Origin: Ga0077560 sp046330435
GTDB lineage: Bacteria; Actinomycetota; Thermoleophilia; Miltoncostaeales; Miltoncostaeaceae
Reading direction: 5' to 3'
Assembly: GCA_046330435.1 (NCBI GenBank)
Contig: JAXLST010000014.1
Span: 93,805-157,804 of the forward strand
DNA length: 64,000 bases
Both the position numbers and the translations under genes were made by a program. The notes under the pieces are model-generated. The model was not told the origin of the DNA, did not search any database, and was given only the letters and a program-made list of their open reading frames with translations. This document shows, piece by piece, positions 7,443 to 16,190 of this stretch. Each line of letters begins with the position of its first letter. Positions within the stretch are counted from its first letter, which is position 1.

Positions 7443-8371
7443 CGGCCCGCCCCGCGCGCACGGGCCGTCAGGTACGCGTACACGCTCTCCAGGTCCTCGC
7501 CCACCGGCTCCACCGCGCGCAGCGTGGTGCCCGCGTCCCGGGCGATCACCGGGAGGCGCAGCGAGAGCCCTCGCACGTCGGCGGTCTCGGCCACCAGGGC
7601 GCCGTCCTCCAGGCGCACCGACTGGGCCAGGCCCTCGCCGATGAGCACCCGGGCGACCTCCGGCGGTGCGTCCACCTCGACGCGCAGCGTGCGGGGCCGC
7701 TCCGCGAGCAGGTCCCGGATGCCGCCGGTGGTGCCCTCGGCCACCAGGCGGCCGTTCACCATCACCAGCACGTTCGGGGCCATGCGCTCCACCTCGCCAA
7801 GCTGGTGCGAGGACACGAGCACCGTGTGGCTGGAGGCGCCCAGCTCGCCCACCAGCGCGATCACGTCGCGGCGCTGCGCGGGGTCCAGCCCGTTGAGCGG
7901 CTCGTCGAGCAGCAGCACCTCCGGGCCGTGGACCAGCGCCTGCGCGAGCTTGATGCGCTGCTTCATGCCCTTGGAGAACCCGCCGAGCCGGCGGTCGGAG
8001 GGCCCCACCATGTCCACGCGCTCCAGCACCCGGCGCGTCGCCTCCACCGGATCCGGGACGCCGCGCATGCGGGCGCACGCCTCGATCGCCGCGCGGGCGG
8101 TCATGTGCGGCCACAGGCCGTCGCCGTCGGGCACCACGCCCAGCTTGCGGTACACCTCGACGTCGGTGCCCGGGTCGTGGCCCAGCACCCGCACCGTGCC
8201 CTCGTCCGGGCGCGAGAAGCCGGCCAGGAGCTTGAGCAGCGTCGACTTGCCCGCGCCGTTGTGGCCCAGCAGGCCGGTCACGCCCGGCCCCACCTCGAAA
8301 CTCACGTCGCCCATCGCGACGGTGTCCCCGAACCACTTCGAGGCCCGGTCGACGACGATGGTGGCGCTCAC
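7439..8371 (-). CDS. ABC transporter ATP-binding protein
   Basis: 310 aa. Walker A is GHNGAGKST, the signature is LGGFSKGMKQR, Walker B is VLLLDEPLNGLDP and the switch His is in VLVSSHQLGEVE. A C-terminal domain of about 90 residues follows the nucleotide-binding domain, as in DrrA/CcmA-like drug and lipid exporters. The GTG start at 8371 overlaps the preceding permease stop as GTGA. It pairs most naturally with the permease at 6723. Confidence 0.94.
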   Translation of the reverse strand: MSATIVVDRASKWFGDTVAMGDVSFEVGPGVTGLLGHNGAGKSTLLKLLAGFSRPDEGTVRVLGHDPGTDVEVYRKLGVVPDGDGLWPHMTARAAIEACARMRGVPDPVEATRRVLERVDMVGPSDRRLGGFSKGMKQRIKLAQALVHGPEVLLLDEPLNGLDPAQRRDVIALVGELGASSHTVLVSSHQLGEVERMAPNVLVMVNGRLVAEGTTGGIRDLLAERPRTLRVEVDAPPEVARVLIGEGLAQSVRLEDGALVAETADVRGLSLRLPVIARDAGTTLRAVEPVGEDLESVYAYLTARARGAGR

Positions 8372-9234
8372 GAGCGCGGGCTCCGGTAGCGGGCCAGCAG
8401 CACCAGGGCCGACAGCACGATCACCCCGCAGAACACGCCCACCAGGGGCGCCACGGGCAGGTCGTCCGCACCGAAGAACACATGGCGGGTGAAGTTCGCC
8501 GGCAGCGTGAACAGGTTGAGCGCCAGGAAGCCGCGGCCCAGATCCAGTGGGAAGGCGAGCGACCCTGCGACGAACGCCGACAGCAGCATGAGGCCCGTGA
8601 ACCCGCCGGCCGCAAACGCCCGGCGGCTCGTGAGCGACGACACCGCCAGCCCCAGCAGCGCGTAGTAGAGGGAGATGAGGAACCCGCCGGCGATGATCCG
8701 CGGCAGCTGGCCGACCTGGTCGCCCAGGTACGAGAAGGCGTCCTCGGCGAACACCGTGTTGCCGCCGAACAGCACCAGCACCGGCCCCACGGTGATCACC
8801 AGCAGCGGCAGCAGCGCGCCCAGCACCTTGCCGGCCAGGTACTCCCGCGGAGAGGTGGCGGTCGCGAAGTACAGGCTCAGCACCCGGTCCCGGCGATCCG
8901 GGCACACCATCTCCGGAGCGACCCCGGCGGTCCACACCAGGATGATCACGGTGATGACGCCGAAGTAGGCGGAGTACGGGAGGATGTCGATGGGCAGCTC
9001 GCCGGCGTCGAACTGGTCCGCCACCAGCGCCCGCACCGCGAGCAACCCCATGCCCGGCAGGAACGCCAGCAGGGCGAGGGAGATCGGCATGAGCTTCGCG
9101 GTCCAGCCGCGACGCCGTCCGAGGGCCCGCAGGGCGCTCCACCGCGCCAGCCACCAGATGGCGCCCAGGCGCCCGCCGCGCGGCCCGTCGTACGAGCGGT
9201 AGCCGATGTCGTGGACGCGCGCGCCGGTGCTCAC
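8368..9234 (-). CDS. ABC transporter permease
   Basis: 288 aa with about six TM segments (ISLALLAFLPGMGLLAV, ILPYSAYFGVITVIILVW, VLGALLPLLVITVGPVLVLF, IIAGGFLISLYYALLGL, FTGLMLLSAFVAGSLAF, GVFCGVIVLSALVLLARY). The N-terminal sequence HDIGYRSYDGPRGGRLGAIW is typical of permeases paired with CcmA-type ATPases. GTG start 9234 overlaps the stop of the upstream ATPase. The likely partner is the ATPase at 9231-10139. Confidence 0.9.
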   Translation of the reverse strand: MSTGARVHDIGYRSYDGPRGGRLGAIWWLARWSALRALGRRRGWTAKLMPISLALLAFLPGMGLLAVRALVADQFDAGELPIDILPYSAYFGVITVIILVWTAGVAPEMVCPDRRDRVLSLYFATATSPREYLAGKVLGALLPLLVITVGPVLVLFGGNTVFAEDAFSYLGDQVGQLPRIIAGGFLISLYYALLGLAVSSLTSRRAFAAGGFTGLMLLSAFVAGSLAFPLDLGRGFLALNLFTLPANFTRHVFFGADDLPVAPLVGVFCGVIVLSALVLLARYRSPRS

Positions 9235-10139
9235 TCCATCGCCTCGATGACCGCGTCCTCCAGGGTCCGGCCCGCCGCGCCCAGGCGTGCGATGCCCGCC
9301 CCGCACTCCGCCGCGGCGTCGCGGATGCCGTCCAGCACCGCGTCGCCGTCGACGTGCAGGGTGAAGGCGTCCCCGTCGCGGGTGGCCGCGTGGCCGCGGG
9401 CGGCGAGCGCCGCGGCGAACGCGTCCGCGTCCCCGGTGACCCGCACCTCCATCGCGTCCCCGCCGTCGGCCAGGCGGGCGATGCGCTCGCTCGCCGCGAC
9501 CCGGCCCTCGCGCAGCACCACCACCGCGTCGCAGGTGCGCTGGATGTCGTCCAGCACGTGCGAGCTCATCAGCACCGCGATGCCGAGCTCCCGGGAGAGG
9601 CGCCGCACCAGCTCCAGCATCTCCGCCCGCCCGGCGGGGTCGAGGCCATTGGTGGGCTCGTCCAGGATCACCAGCTCCGGGGAGTGGACGATCGCCTGGG
9701 CAAGCTTCGCGCGCTGCCGCATGCCGGTGGAGTAGGTGCCGATGAGGCGGGACCGCTCCTCCTCCAGGCCCACCACGAAGAGCGCCTCCGAGGCGCGGCG
9801 GATCGCGACGCGCCTCGGCAGGCCGCGCAGCTGGGCGAGGTGCACCACCAGGTCGGACGCCGCCATCTCCAGCGGCAGGCACTCGTGTTCGGGCATGTAG
9901 CCGATGCGCCGCCGCAGCTCGTGCGCCCCGGCGCCCACCTCCTCGCCGAACACGCGCAGCGTCCCGGCCTGCGGCTGCAGGAGCCCCAGCACGGCCTTCA
10001 TCAGCGTGGACTTCCCGGCGCCGTTGGCGCCCAGCAACCCCGTGGCGGGTGCGTCGACGACTACGTCGACGCCGTCGAGCGCCTGCACCGAGCCGAACCG
10101 CACGGACACGCCGGTGGCCTCGATGACGGGGGAGCTCAC
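9231..10139 (-). CDS. ABC transporter ATP-binding protein, first gene of a double exporter operon
   Basis: 302 aa. Walker A is GANGAGKST, the signature is YSTGMRQRAKL, Walker B is LVILDEPTNGLDP and the switch region is VLMSSHVLDDIQ. A C-terminal domain of about 85 residues may be regulatory. The GTG start lies 7 nt after TACCCT, compatible with a leaderless transcript for the whole operon (10139 to 6723). The two ATPase-permease pairs differ in sequence, so they may form two transporters or one hetero-complex. Confidence 0.94.
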   Translation of the reverse strand: MSSPVIEATGVSVRFGSVQALDGVDVVVDAPATGLLGANGAGKSTLMKAVLGLLQPQAGTLRVFGEEVGAGAHELRRRIGYMPEHECLPLEMAASDLVVHLAQLRGLPRRVAIRRASEALFVVGLEEERSRLIGTYSTGMRQRAKLAQAIVHSPELVILDEPTNGLDPAGRAEMLELVRRLSRELGIAVLMSSHVLDDIQRTCDAVVVLREGRVAASERIARLADGGDAMEVRVTGDADAFAAALAARGHAATRDGDAFTLHVDGDAVLDGIRDAAAECGAGIARLGAAGRTLEDAVIEAME

Positions 10140-10146
10140 GGTCGGC

Positions 10147-10152
10147 AGGGTA
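10147..10152 (-). promoter_or_regulatory. -10-like TACCCT, leaderless promoter of the ABC operon
   Basis: On the minus strand TACCCT is followed by 7 nt and then the GTG start at 10139. No Shine-Dalgarno sequence precedes the GTG. The same TANNNT-N7-start layout recurs in the window. Confidence 0.5.
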
Positions 10153-10211
10153 GCGCGGCCCGGCGCGCCGCACGCCCGGAACGGTGCCGCCAGCCGGGAG
10201 CCGCGCTGCGC

Positions 10212-10217
10212 TAGCGT
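10212..10217 (+). promoter_or_regulatory. -10-like TAGCGT upstream of the small CxxC protein gene
   Basis: TAGCGT lies 39 nt before the ATG at 10257, which has its own ribosome-binding site. The identical hexamer also precedes genes at 18569, 22019 and 39354. Confidence 0.4.
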
Positions 10218-10256
10218 CGGTGGTGCGATCGGCCGCGAGCACCGGGAGGTGGCGTG

Positions 10257-10451
10257 ATGAGCACCCAGGCGATCCCTCCGGGGACACACTGCGAATGGTG
10301 CGGTGCGGAGTTCGAGCCGGGCAGCGACCCGCCCGTCCCGCGCACTCCCGCGGCCATGCCGCCCCCCGAGCGGGCCGGCGACGAGCCGCTCACGCACTGT
10401 GAGGACTGCGGGGCCGAGTACCCTCAGCCCGGTGAGGTCGACGCCACCTGA
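10257..10451 (+). CDS. Small protein with two CxxC knuckles (putative zinc-binding)
   Basis: 64 aa. ATG 10257 is chosen because GGAGGT lies about 6 nt upstream; the GTG three bases earlier would be too close. Two CxxC motifs, HCEWCGAEF near the N-terminus and HCEDCGAEYP near the C-terminus, are separated by a Pro-rich stretch. Together they could bind one zinc ion. Small proteins of this kind are common beside actinobacterial operons, with no known role. It is divergent from the ABC operon. Confidence 0.7.
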   Translation: MSTQAIPPGTHCEWCGAEFEPGSDPPVPRTPAAMPPPERAGDEPLTHCEDCGAEYPQPGEVDAT

Positions 10452-10457
10452 CTCCCG

Positions 10458-10481
10458 CACGCGGGGCCCCGCCCCCGCGTG
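10458..10481 (+). repeat. Hairpin covering the crcB-1 start
   Basis: CACGCGGG (10458-10465) and CCCGCGTG (10474-10481) are a perfect 8-bp inverted repeat with an 8-nt loop. The last three bases are the GTG start codon of crcB-1, so the start would be buried in the mRNA hairpin. It could also serve as terminator of the CxxC gene. Confidence 0.45.
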
Positions 10482-10884
10482 AGCCGCCCATCGACGCGAT
10501 CGATCCTCGCCGCGGTCGCGGCGGGAGGGGTGCTGGTGCGCGTACCTGCGGCTCGGCATCGCCCACGCGGTGCCCGTGGCGCACGACGGCCGGCCGTGGG
10601 CGACGCTCGCGGCGAACCTGCTGGGCACGGCGGTGCTCGCCGTCGTCGCGGTGCTGGCGCCCCGGCTCCTGCACCGCCGGCCGCACCTGGGGCCGCTGTG
10701 GGGCACCGGCTTCTGCGGCGCGCTCACGACGTTCTCCACCATGCAGATCGAGGTGCTGCGCCTCGGCAAGGACGGCCACCTCCCCATGGCCGCCGCGTAC
10801 CTGGCGGTGTCCCTGGGCCTCGGGCTGGCGGCCATGTGGGCCGTCACCGCCGCCACCCGCTCCGCCACGGGGACCCCGGCGTGA
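10479..10884 (+). pseudogene. crcB: crcB-1, fluoride channel subunit, frameshifted
   Basis: The N-terminal part (SRPSTRSILAAVAAGGVL) is read from GTG 10479 in one frame, and the rest (AYLRLGIAHAVP..., then WATLAANLLGTAVLAVVAVL, GTGFCGALTTFSTMQIE) in another. Removing one base near 10537 restores an ordinary CrcB/Fluc protein of about 134 aa with the conserved N-L-x-G and CGALTTFST motifs. Fluc channels are dual-topology dimers that export fluoride. The stop overlaps the start of a second crcB as GTGA, so the pair could form a heterodimer. The lesion may be a sequencing error or a real mutation. Confidence 0.75.
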
Positions 10885-11252
10885 GCACGATCGCCTGGGT
10901 GGCGGCGGCGCCCGTCGCCGCGCTCGGCGCGATGGCGCGGTTCGGGGTGGACCGCGCGGTGACCGTCCGCTCGGCGCGGGCCATCCCCCTCGGCACGCTC
11001 ACCGTCAACACCGTCGGCGCGTTCCTGCTGGGGCTCCTCACCGGCGCCGGGGTGGGCGGCGGGCCGCTGCTGGTGATGGGCGGTGCGTTCCTGGGCTCGT
11101 TCACCACCTTCTCCACCTGGATGCTCGAGACCCACCGGGTGACGGCCCACCACGGCCCCCGCATGGGCGCGGGGAACATCGCGGTGGGACTCGCCACGGG
11201 GCTCGCGGCCGCCGGGGCCGGGTGGGCGCTGGGGGCGGCGGTCCTGGGCTGA
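10881..11252 (+). CDS. crcB: Fluoride efflux channel CrcB/Fluc, second copy
   Basis: 123 aa with four TM segments. Diagnostic motifs are GAMARFGVDR, PLGTLTVNTVGAFLLG and GGAFLGSFTTFSTWMLE. CrcB proteins export fluoride across the inner membrane. It is translationally coupled to crcB-1 through a GTGA overlap and ends 6 bp before a convergent deacetylase gene. No fluoride-riboswitch core was recognised upstream of the pair. Confidence 0.93.
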   Translation: MSTIAWVAAAPVAALGAMARFGVDRAVTVRSARAIPLGTLTVNTVGAFLLGLLTGAGVGGGPLLVMGGAFLGSFTTFSTWMLETHRVTAHHGPRMGAGNIAVGLATGLAAAGAGWALGAAVLG

Positions 11253-11258
11253 CCGGCG

Positions 11259-11999
11259 TCAGCCGGCCGCGGCGACCTGCGCGATGGTGCGGGTGCGCAC
11301 CGCCGGGTGGCCGGCGAGCAGGGCGAACACGGCGTCCAGGTCGGCGAGCTCCCCGGGCGGCGTCACCGCGTGGTGCAGCATGAGCCCCACGGGCCCGCCG
11401 GCCCCGACGGCATCCGCCATCCGCCGGCCCAGCTCCGCCCGGGTCCACCGGACGCCCCGCCGCCCGCCGAACCAGTCCACCGACACCGGCACCTCCGCCA
11501 GGCCGGGGTGGTCCAGGCGCCCGGCGCTCAGGTCCCGCGACAGGACCCGGATGCCGCACGCCACCAGGGCGGGGGCCAGCGCCGGCACCGACCGGTTCCA
11601 CGGCGGGGTGAACACCGCGTCCAGGTCACCGCCGAAGCGGTCCAGCAGCACCTCCCGCCCGTGCCGCACGTCCGACGCGATGTCCTCCGGGCCGCGGGCC
11701 GGGCCGAACTCGCACCTGCGGCCCTCGGGCTCGTGGTTGACGTGGCGGTAGCCGTGCTGGTGCACGCGCACCCGCGATCCCGCGATGCGCCCGCGCAGCC
11801 GCCGCGCGAGCTCCGGGCCGGTGGCGACGGGGATCATCGCGACGTCGACGGGGACGCCGTGGCGGTCCGCGAGGTCGAGCAGGGCGTCCAGCCGGTCGTC
11901 GGCCCAGCCGCCGTCGTCGTCGCGTACGAACCAGGTGACGGGCTCCGCCGCCGCGTCCAGCGCGGCGCGCAGGGGGTCGAGCCAGCCCGCAGCGGTCAC
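11259..11999 (-). CDS. Polysaccharide deacetylase family protein
   Basis: 246 aa. The metal-binding Asp pair is in WFVRDDDGGWADDRLDALL and the His motif in VRVHQHGYRHVNH, with the later DAVFTPPWNRS strand, as in the NodB/DUF2334-type deacetylase superfamily. It would remove acyl groups from a sugar. The GTG start overlaps the glycosyltransferase stop as GTGA, and it is the last gene of a minus-strand operon running from about 18545. No signal peptide is seen, so it acts in the cytoplasm, perhaps on a lipid-linked or nucleotide-linked sugar. Confidence 0.85.
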   Translation of the reverse strand: MTAAGWLDPLRAALDAAAEPVTWFVRDDDGGWADDRLDALLDLADRHGVPVDVAMIPVATGPELARRLRGRIAGSRVRVHQHGYRHVNHEPEGRRCEFGPARGPEDIASDVRHGREVLLDRFGGDLDAVFTPPWNRSVPALAPALVACGIRVLSRDLSAGRLDHPGLAEVPVSVDWFGGRRGVRWTRAELGRRMADAVGAGGPVGLMLHHAVTPPGELADLDAVFALLAGHPAVRTRTIAQVAAAG

Positions 12000-13150
12000 G
12001 CGGCCACCCCGGCCGTCGCCAGCGACGCGACGATCGCCGCGGTCCGGGCCGCCCCGTCCAGGTCCAGCCCGTGCGGGCGCGGGGTCGCCGCGGCGGCGGA
12101 GGCGACGGCGGCGGCCACCGCCTCCGGGGTGAGCGCGGCGGGGTCCAGCACGCGCAGGACGCCCAGACGCGCGAGCCGCTCGGCCCGGCGCCGCTGTTCG
12201 TCCTCCCGCCCCTCGCTGTAGGGCACCACCACCGCGGGCCTGCCGGCCCGCAGGAGGTCCATCGCGGTGTTGTAGCCGCACTGGCTCAGGGAGACCGCCG
12301 ACCGGGCGATGTGCCCGCACAGGTCGTCCAGCCGGCCCACGACCTCCAGGTGCGGGGAGCCCTCCAGGGCGCGCAGCCGGGCCAGGTCGTCCGCCGGCAG
12401 GAACGGCCCCGCCACGACCGTGGTGCGCAGCCCGGTGCGGGCGTGCACCTCGCCGGCGGCGGCGGCGGCCGCGAGCGCGAGCGGGCCGCCCACCATCCCC
12501 CCGCCGGCCGACACCAGCACGCGCGGCTCCACCGGGCCGGGTGACGGCGCGGCGGGCGCGACGAAGCCGGTGTGGTGCACCGGCACCGCCAGCGGCGTGG
12601 CGGGACGGAACGACTCGTCCAGGGTCGCGAACGCCGGGTCCGAGTGGACCAGCACGCCGTCGAACCACCGGTTCACCGCGACGGCGGCCCGCTCATCGTG
12701 CCGCGCCTGGTCGCGCCGCTGGTTCACCAGGATGTCGCGCAGGCTGCACAGCACCAGGGGCCGGGACGGGCGGAGGGCCGCGCCGTCCATCAGGGCCTCC
12801 AGCTCGGGCCCGAAGCGCTTGCGGCCGAAGGGCCACAGCTCCACCAGCACCACGCGGGGATCGACCTCCTCCAGCGCGTCCCGGATCATGAGGCCGCGCA
12901 CCCGCAGGGCCTCGTCCACGTCCATGGCGGGGTCGTGGCTCACCAGCGCGTAGTCGTCGTCGTGGCCCAGCGGCGGCAGGTTCACCACCTCGACGCCGTC
13001 CGGCACGCGGACGCCGGCCGGCATGCGCCCGCCGTTGAGGAGCACCACCCGGAACGTCCCAGCCAGCGCCCCCGCGATCGCCAGGGAGCGCGCGAGGTGC
13101 CCCAGCCCCACCGAGTGCTGGCAGTGGAACAGCAGCCCGGGCCGGCTCAC
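11996..13150 (-). CDS. MurG-like glycosyltransferase (GT-B fold)
   Basis: 384 aa. The N-terminus GLLFHCQHSVGLGHLARSLAIAGAL is the GxGH acceptor-side motif of GT28-like enzymes. The C-terminal half has VLVSAGGGMVGGPLALAA and the donor-binding segment SQCGYNTAMDLLRAGRPAVV. It should transfer a sugar from a nucleotide donor at the cytoplasmic face. GTG 13150 is preferred because it gives the GTGA overlap used by its neighbours; GTG 13156 is an alternative. It lies between the phosphotransferase and the deacetylase in the glycan operon. Confidence 0.85.
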   Translation of the reverse strand: MSRPGLLFHCQHSVGLGHLARSLAIAGALAGTFRVVLLNGGRMPAGVRVPDGVEVVNLPPLGHDDDYALVSHDPAMDVDEALRVRGLMIRDALEEVDPRVVLVELWPFGRKRFGPELEALMDGAALRPSRPLVLCSLRDILVNQRRDQARHDERAAVAVNRWFDGVLVHSDPAFATLDESFRPATPLAVPVHHTGFVAPAAPSPGPVEPRVLVSAGGGMVGGPLALAAAAAAGEVHARTGLRTTVVAGPFLPADDLARLRALEGSPHLEVVGRLDDLCGHIARSAVSLSQCGYNTAMDLLRAGRPAVVVPYSEGREDEQRRRAERLARLGVLRVLDPAALTPEAVAAAVASAAAATPRPHGLDLDGAARTAAIVASLATAGVAA

Positions 13151-14426
13151 CGCCACGCCCCCTCGGCCAGGGCGTCCTCGGCCAGGTCCAGGAGTGCGTC
13201 CATGGCGGCGAGCGCCGGCGCGTGCACCCGGTTGACCGCCCGCACCGCCCGTTCGGCCATGAGCGCGGCGGCGGTGCTCCAGTGCAGCTCCCCGGCGTCG
13301 GGGAGCGGGCGGACCGCCGCGTATCCCTCCAGGAACGCGCCCGCCAGCGCCGCCGCCTCACCGGCGTCGGTCTCACCGAGCACCACGCCGTGGCGCAGGC
13401 GGGCGAGCAGGCTCCCCACGTCCGCCGCCGGGGCGCCCACGCCGGCCTGGTCGAGGTCGATGAGCGCCAGCCCCTCCGGGCCGGCGAGGGCGTTCTTGGG
13501 GTGGCAGTCGCCGTGCAGGAGCACCGGGCGGTCCCGTTCCGCGGGCCGCCGGGAGAGGCCCCGGGCGATGCGCGCGGTCCGCTCGGCGAGGTGGGGCAGC
13601 GCCGCGCCCACGAGCGCGCAGCTGCGCTCCACGCGGTCGGGCCGCAGCCGGCCGAACGGGCCGGCGCCCAGTCCGCCGGGGTCCACGCCGTGCAGCACCG
13701 CGATGCCCTGCCCCAGGCGGGCCAGGGCGACCCGCCGGGCGGCGGCGTCCAGGCGGTCCCACCGCTCCCCGGGCATGGCCTCCAGCACCAGCAGGTCGTG
13801 CGCCGCCGAGTGCGCCAGGGCCCGCGGCGCCCGCAGGCCGGGATGGCCCGCGAGCGCCGCGGCGGCGGCCCCGTAGCGGCGGGACAGCGCGGGAAGGTCG
13901 GCGGTGCCCGGCGCGTACGCCTTGCCGTATGCCCGCGCACCCCGCCGTCCGCGCCCAGCAGGGCCGCGGTGGCCGACCGCTCGGGGGCGAGCCTCGGCGA
14001 GCCGGCTCGTCCGCCACCCGTGGCACAGGACCCGCACGGGCGCCGGGGGTCGAGCAGCAGCGGCAGCGACCGGAGCCGCCGGTCGTTCGGGACGGCCCAC
14101 CACACGGCTCCCAGCGCGGGGTCGTGCGCGACGGCGCGCAGCGGCGCCGCGGGCACGGCCAGCGGTGCGGCCGCGGCCGCGGCACGCGCGCCGCCGTCCG
14201 GGAAGGTGCGGGCCGCCACCAGGTGCTCGGCGCCCGCGACGCCGAGCCGCAGCACCACGCGCACGCTCTCGCCGATGCGGTACTTGGCGCGCACCAGGTC
14301 CGCCGAGCGCACCGGCGCGCCGAGCACGGCCGACAGGTGCCCGGCGAGCCCGGCGGGCGCCAGCAGCGCGTCGCGGGACGGCACCGCGGCATCGGGGGCG
14401 AACGGGAGGGCGGGGGCCGCGGTCAC
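13147..14426 (-). pseudogene. Aminoglycoside-phosphotransferase-like kinase, frameshifted
   Basis: The N-terminal part (TAAPALPFAPDAAVPSRDAL through RSATAALLGADGGVR) starts at GTG 14426, overlapping the heparinase-like stop. The kinase core continues in another frame from AYGKAYAPGTADLPALSRRYG and carries the catalytic loop VLLHGDCHPKNALAG and the metal site LIDLDQAGVG. The frames join near 13925-13940. A segment about 40 codons earlier is also protein-like in the second frame, so compensating shifts are possible. If intact it would be about 425 aa and phosphorylate a sugar or small molecule. Similar kinases often sit in glycan clusters, as does the one at 18569. Confidence 0.7.
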
Positions 14427-16190
14427 CACGGTCCCATCTCCAGCTCGGCGTGCTCGGGGCGGTCCGGATCCCAGCGCAGGTGCCATCGCGCCCCCACAGC
14501 GCCCACCGTCACCTCCACGCCGCCGTCGCCGCGGCGTGCGGCGGCCTCCACCGGCCCGCCGCCGGGCACCAGGACCGTGATGAGGTCGGCGTCCGCGGCG
14601 CCCTCGGCAGCGACGGTCACCACCACCGCCGGCAGCTTCTCCCCATATCGCGGCGACACCCAGCCGTGCTTCGTCCCGGCCTCGCCGAACCCGGCAGGCA
14701 CGGCGATGCGCAGGCCGTCGGCGTCCACCAGGGCCCTGCCCCCGGGATGACGCACCAGGCGGCGCACCGGGACGTCGGGTCCCAGGTGCCAGCGCGCCTC
14801 GTAGCGGTGGGGCGTCGCGGCGCGCAGGCGGTCGTGCACCACCCAGAACGCCCGCCCCACGAACGCCAGGGTGCGGGTGTGCACCGCGTCGTGGCACGGG
14901 CTCTCGGCGGCGGCGGTCACCAGGTCCAGGCCGGGCTCGGAGGTGCGTCCCAGGACGCGCGCATGGGGCAGCGGCCCCCGGGGCTTGCCGCGGCGGTACG
15001 GCACCTGGTCCAGGCCGTCCACGCAGACGGTGTTGTGCGCGGCGGTGCCCTTGAACCAGCGCCGCCACCCGGCGTCGTCCTCGGCGTACGTGTACCGGCC
15101 GGGGTCGGTCACCAGCGCCCGGCCGTCGGCGAGCACGACGGAGAGCTGGTCGTAGTGCCCGTGGCCGCCGTCGCCCAGGGGCCGGCGTCGAGGATCGCGA
15201 CGCGCTGGCGGCCGTAGTCGCCGGGGCCGGTGCCCCAGGCCGCTGCGCTGCACGACGTAGCCGGACACCGGGAACGTGGCCGCGGTGCGGGCGGGAGGGG
15301 GTCCCCTCCCGCCCGCACGACGCGGCCCACGCCAGGTCGGGGCGGTCCAGCAGGCGCGCGCCCAGCGCGAGCAGGGCACGGAAGTCGCCGACGTCGCCGT
15401 CGGAGATCGCGGGGGTGGTGCCGTCGGGCAGCTGCACGTGCAGCGCGAAGTCGCAGGCGCGGTTCGCCCGGTCCGCCAGGTCGGCGGGGATCCCGAGGCC
15501 CTCCCGGCGGGCGCACAGGATCGCGCCGAGCAGGGACCGCAGGACGATGCAGTGGTAGTCGGTCGACAGCTCCCGCTGCACGCCGTCGTCCAGGATGTCG
15601 GCCCGCGCGTTGCCGGCGAGCAGCAGGAGGGCGCGCACCGCCCGGTCCCGGTCGCCCAGGGCGATCCCGCCCAGCAGGAGCGTGTAGCACTCGAGGGTCC
15701 GGTGGTTCCGCTCCGGTGTGAGGTGGTCCTCCAGGTGCGCGCAGTCCTCGGCGATGCGCCGCGCGAGGGTGTCCGCGAGCCCCGGCCGCAGGCCCGGGAA
15801 GCCCGGTGTGCCGCGGAACCGCTGCCAGGCGTACAGCCAGTTCTGGACCCGCCGCGCGCTCACGTCGGAGGTGTCGTGCCCCACGGGGACGCGCTCGCAG
15901 AACGCCGAGACCAGCTCCTCCCACGCGCTCAGGAGGTCGGGGTCGCCGGTGACCGCGTACGCGTGGGCGAGGTCGAGCCCCTCGTAGAACTTGACCCACT
16001 CGATGCGCCACTCCTCGTCGCCGGGCAGGCCGTCGGCGAGCCAGTCGGGCGAGCGGCTCAGCTCCAGGCGGACGCCGGCGTGGGTGAAGACGCCGCGCCG
16101 GGCGTCCTCGGCAACCGCGAGGTCCCGGTTCAGGTGGTCGATCACGCACGGCACGTCGCGCACCTCGGCGGCCGTCACCGGCACGATCAT
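14423..16190 (-). pseudogene. Heparinase II/III-family protein, multiply frameshifted
   Basis: ATG 16190 overlaps the preceding gene as ATGA. The N-terminal 290 or so residues (RRVQNWLYAWQRFRGTPG, ERNHRTLECYTLLLGGIAL, ELSTDYHCIVLRSLLGAIL) resemble the alpha-toroid of polysaccharide lyases. The heparinase II/III C-terminal beta-sandwich is clear in DGGHGHYDQLSVVLADGRAL and RWFKGTAAHNTVCVDGLDQ. Between them the reading frame changes about three times within 15180-15320 (AATFPVSGYVVQRSGLG, then TGPGDYGRQRVAILDAGP, then back). One shift falls at a perfect 16-bp inverted repeat. The intact product of about 590 aa would cleave or modify a uronic-acid glycan. Confidence 0.72.
15285..15318. repeat. 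Perfect 16-bp inverted repeat inside the heparinase-like gene
   Basis: GTGCGGGCGGGAGGGG (15285-15300) and its exact reverse complement (15303-15318) are separated by only GT. The hairpin is almost pure G-C and sits where the reading frame of the heparinase-like gene changes. Confidence 0.85.

Noticed and set aside
10452..10478. Possible fluoride riboswitch before crcB
   Set aside because: The conserved fluoride riboswitch core (GGxGATGG and TGATGGCTCCTACC type segments) is not present; the gap is only 27 bp and holds just a simple hairpin.
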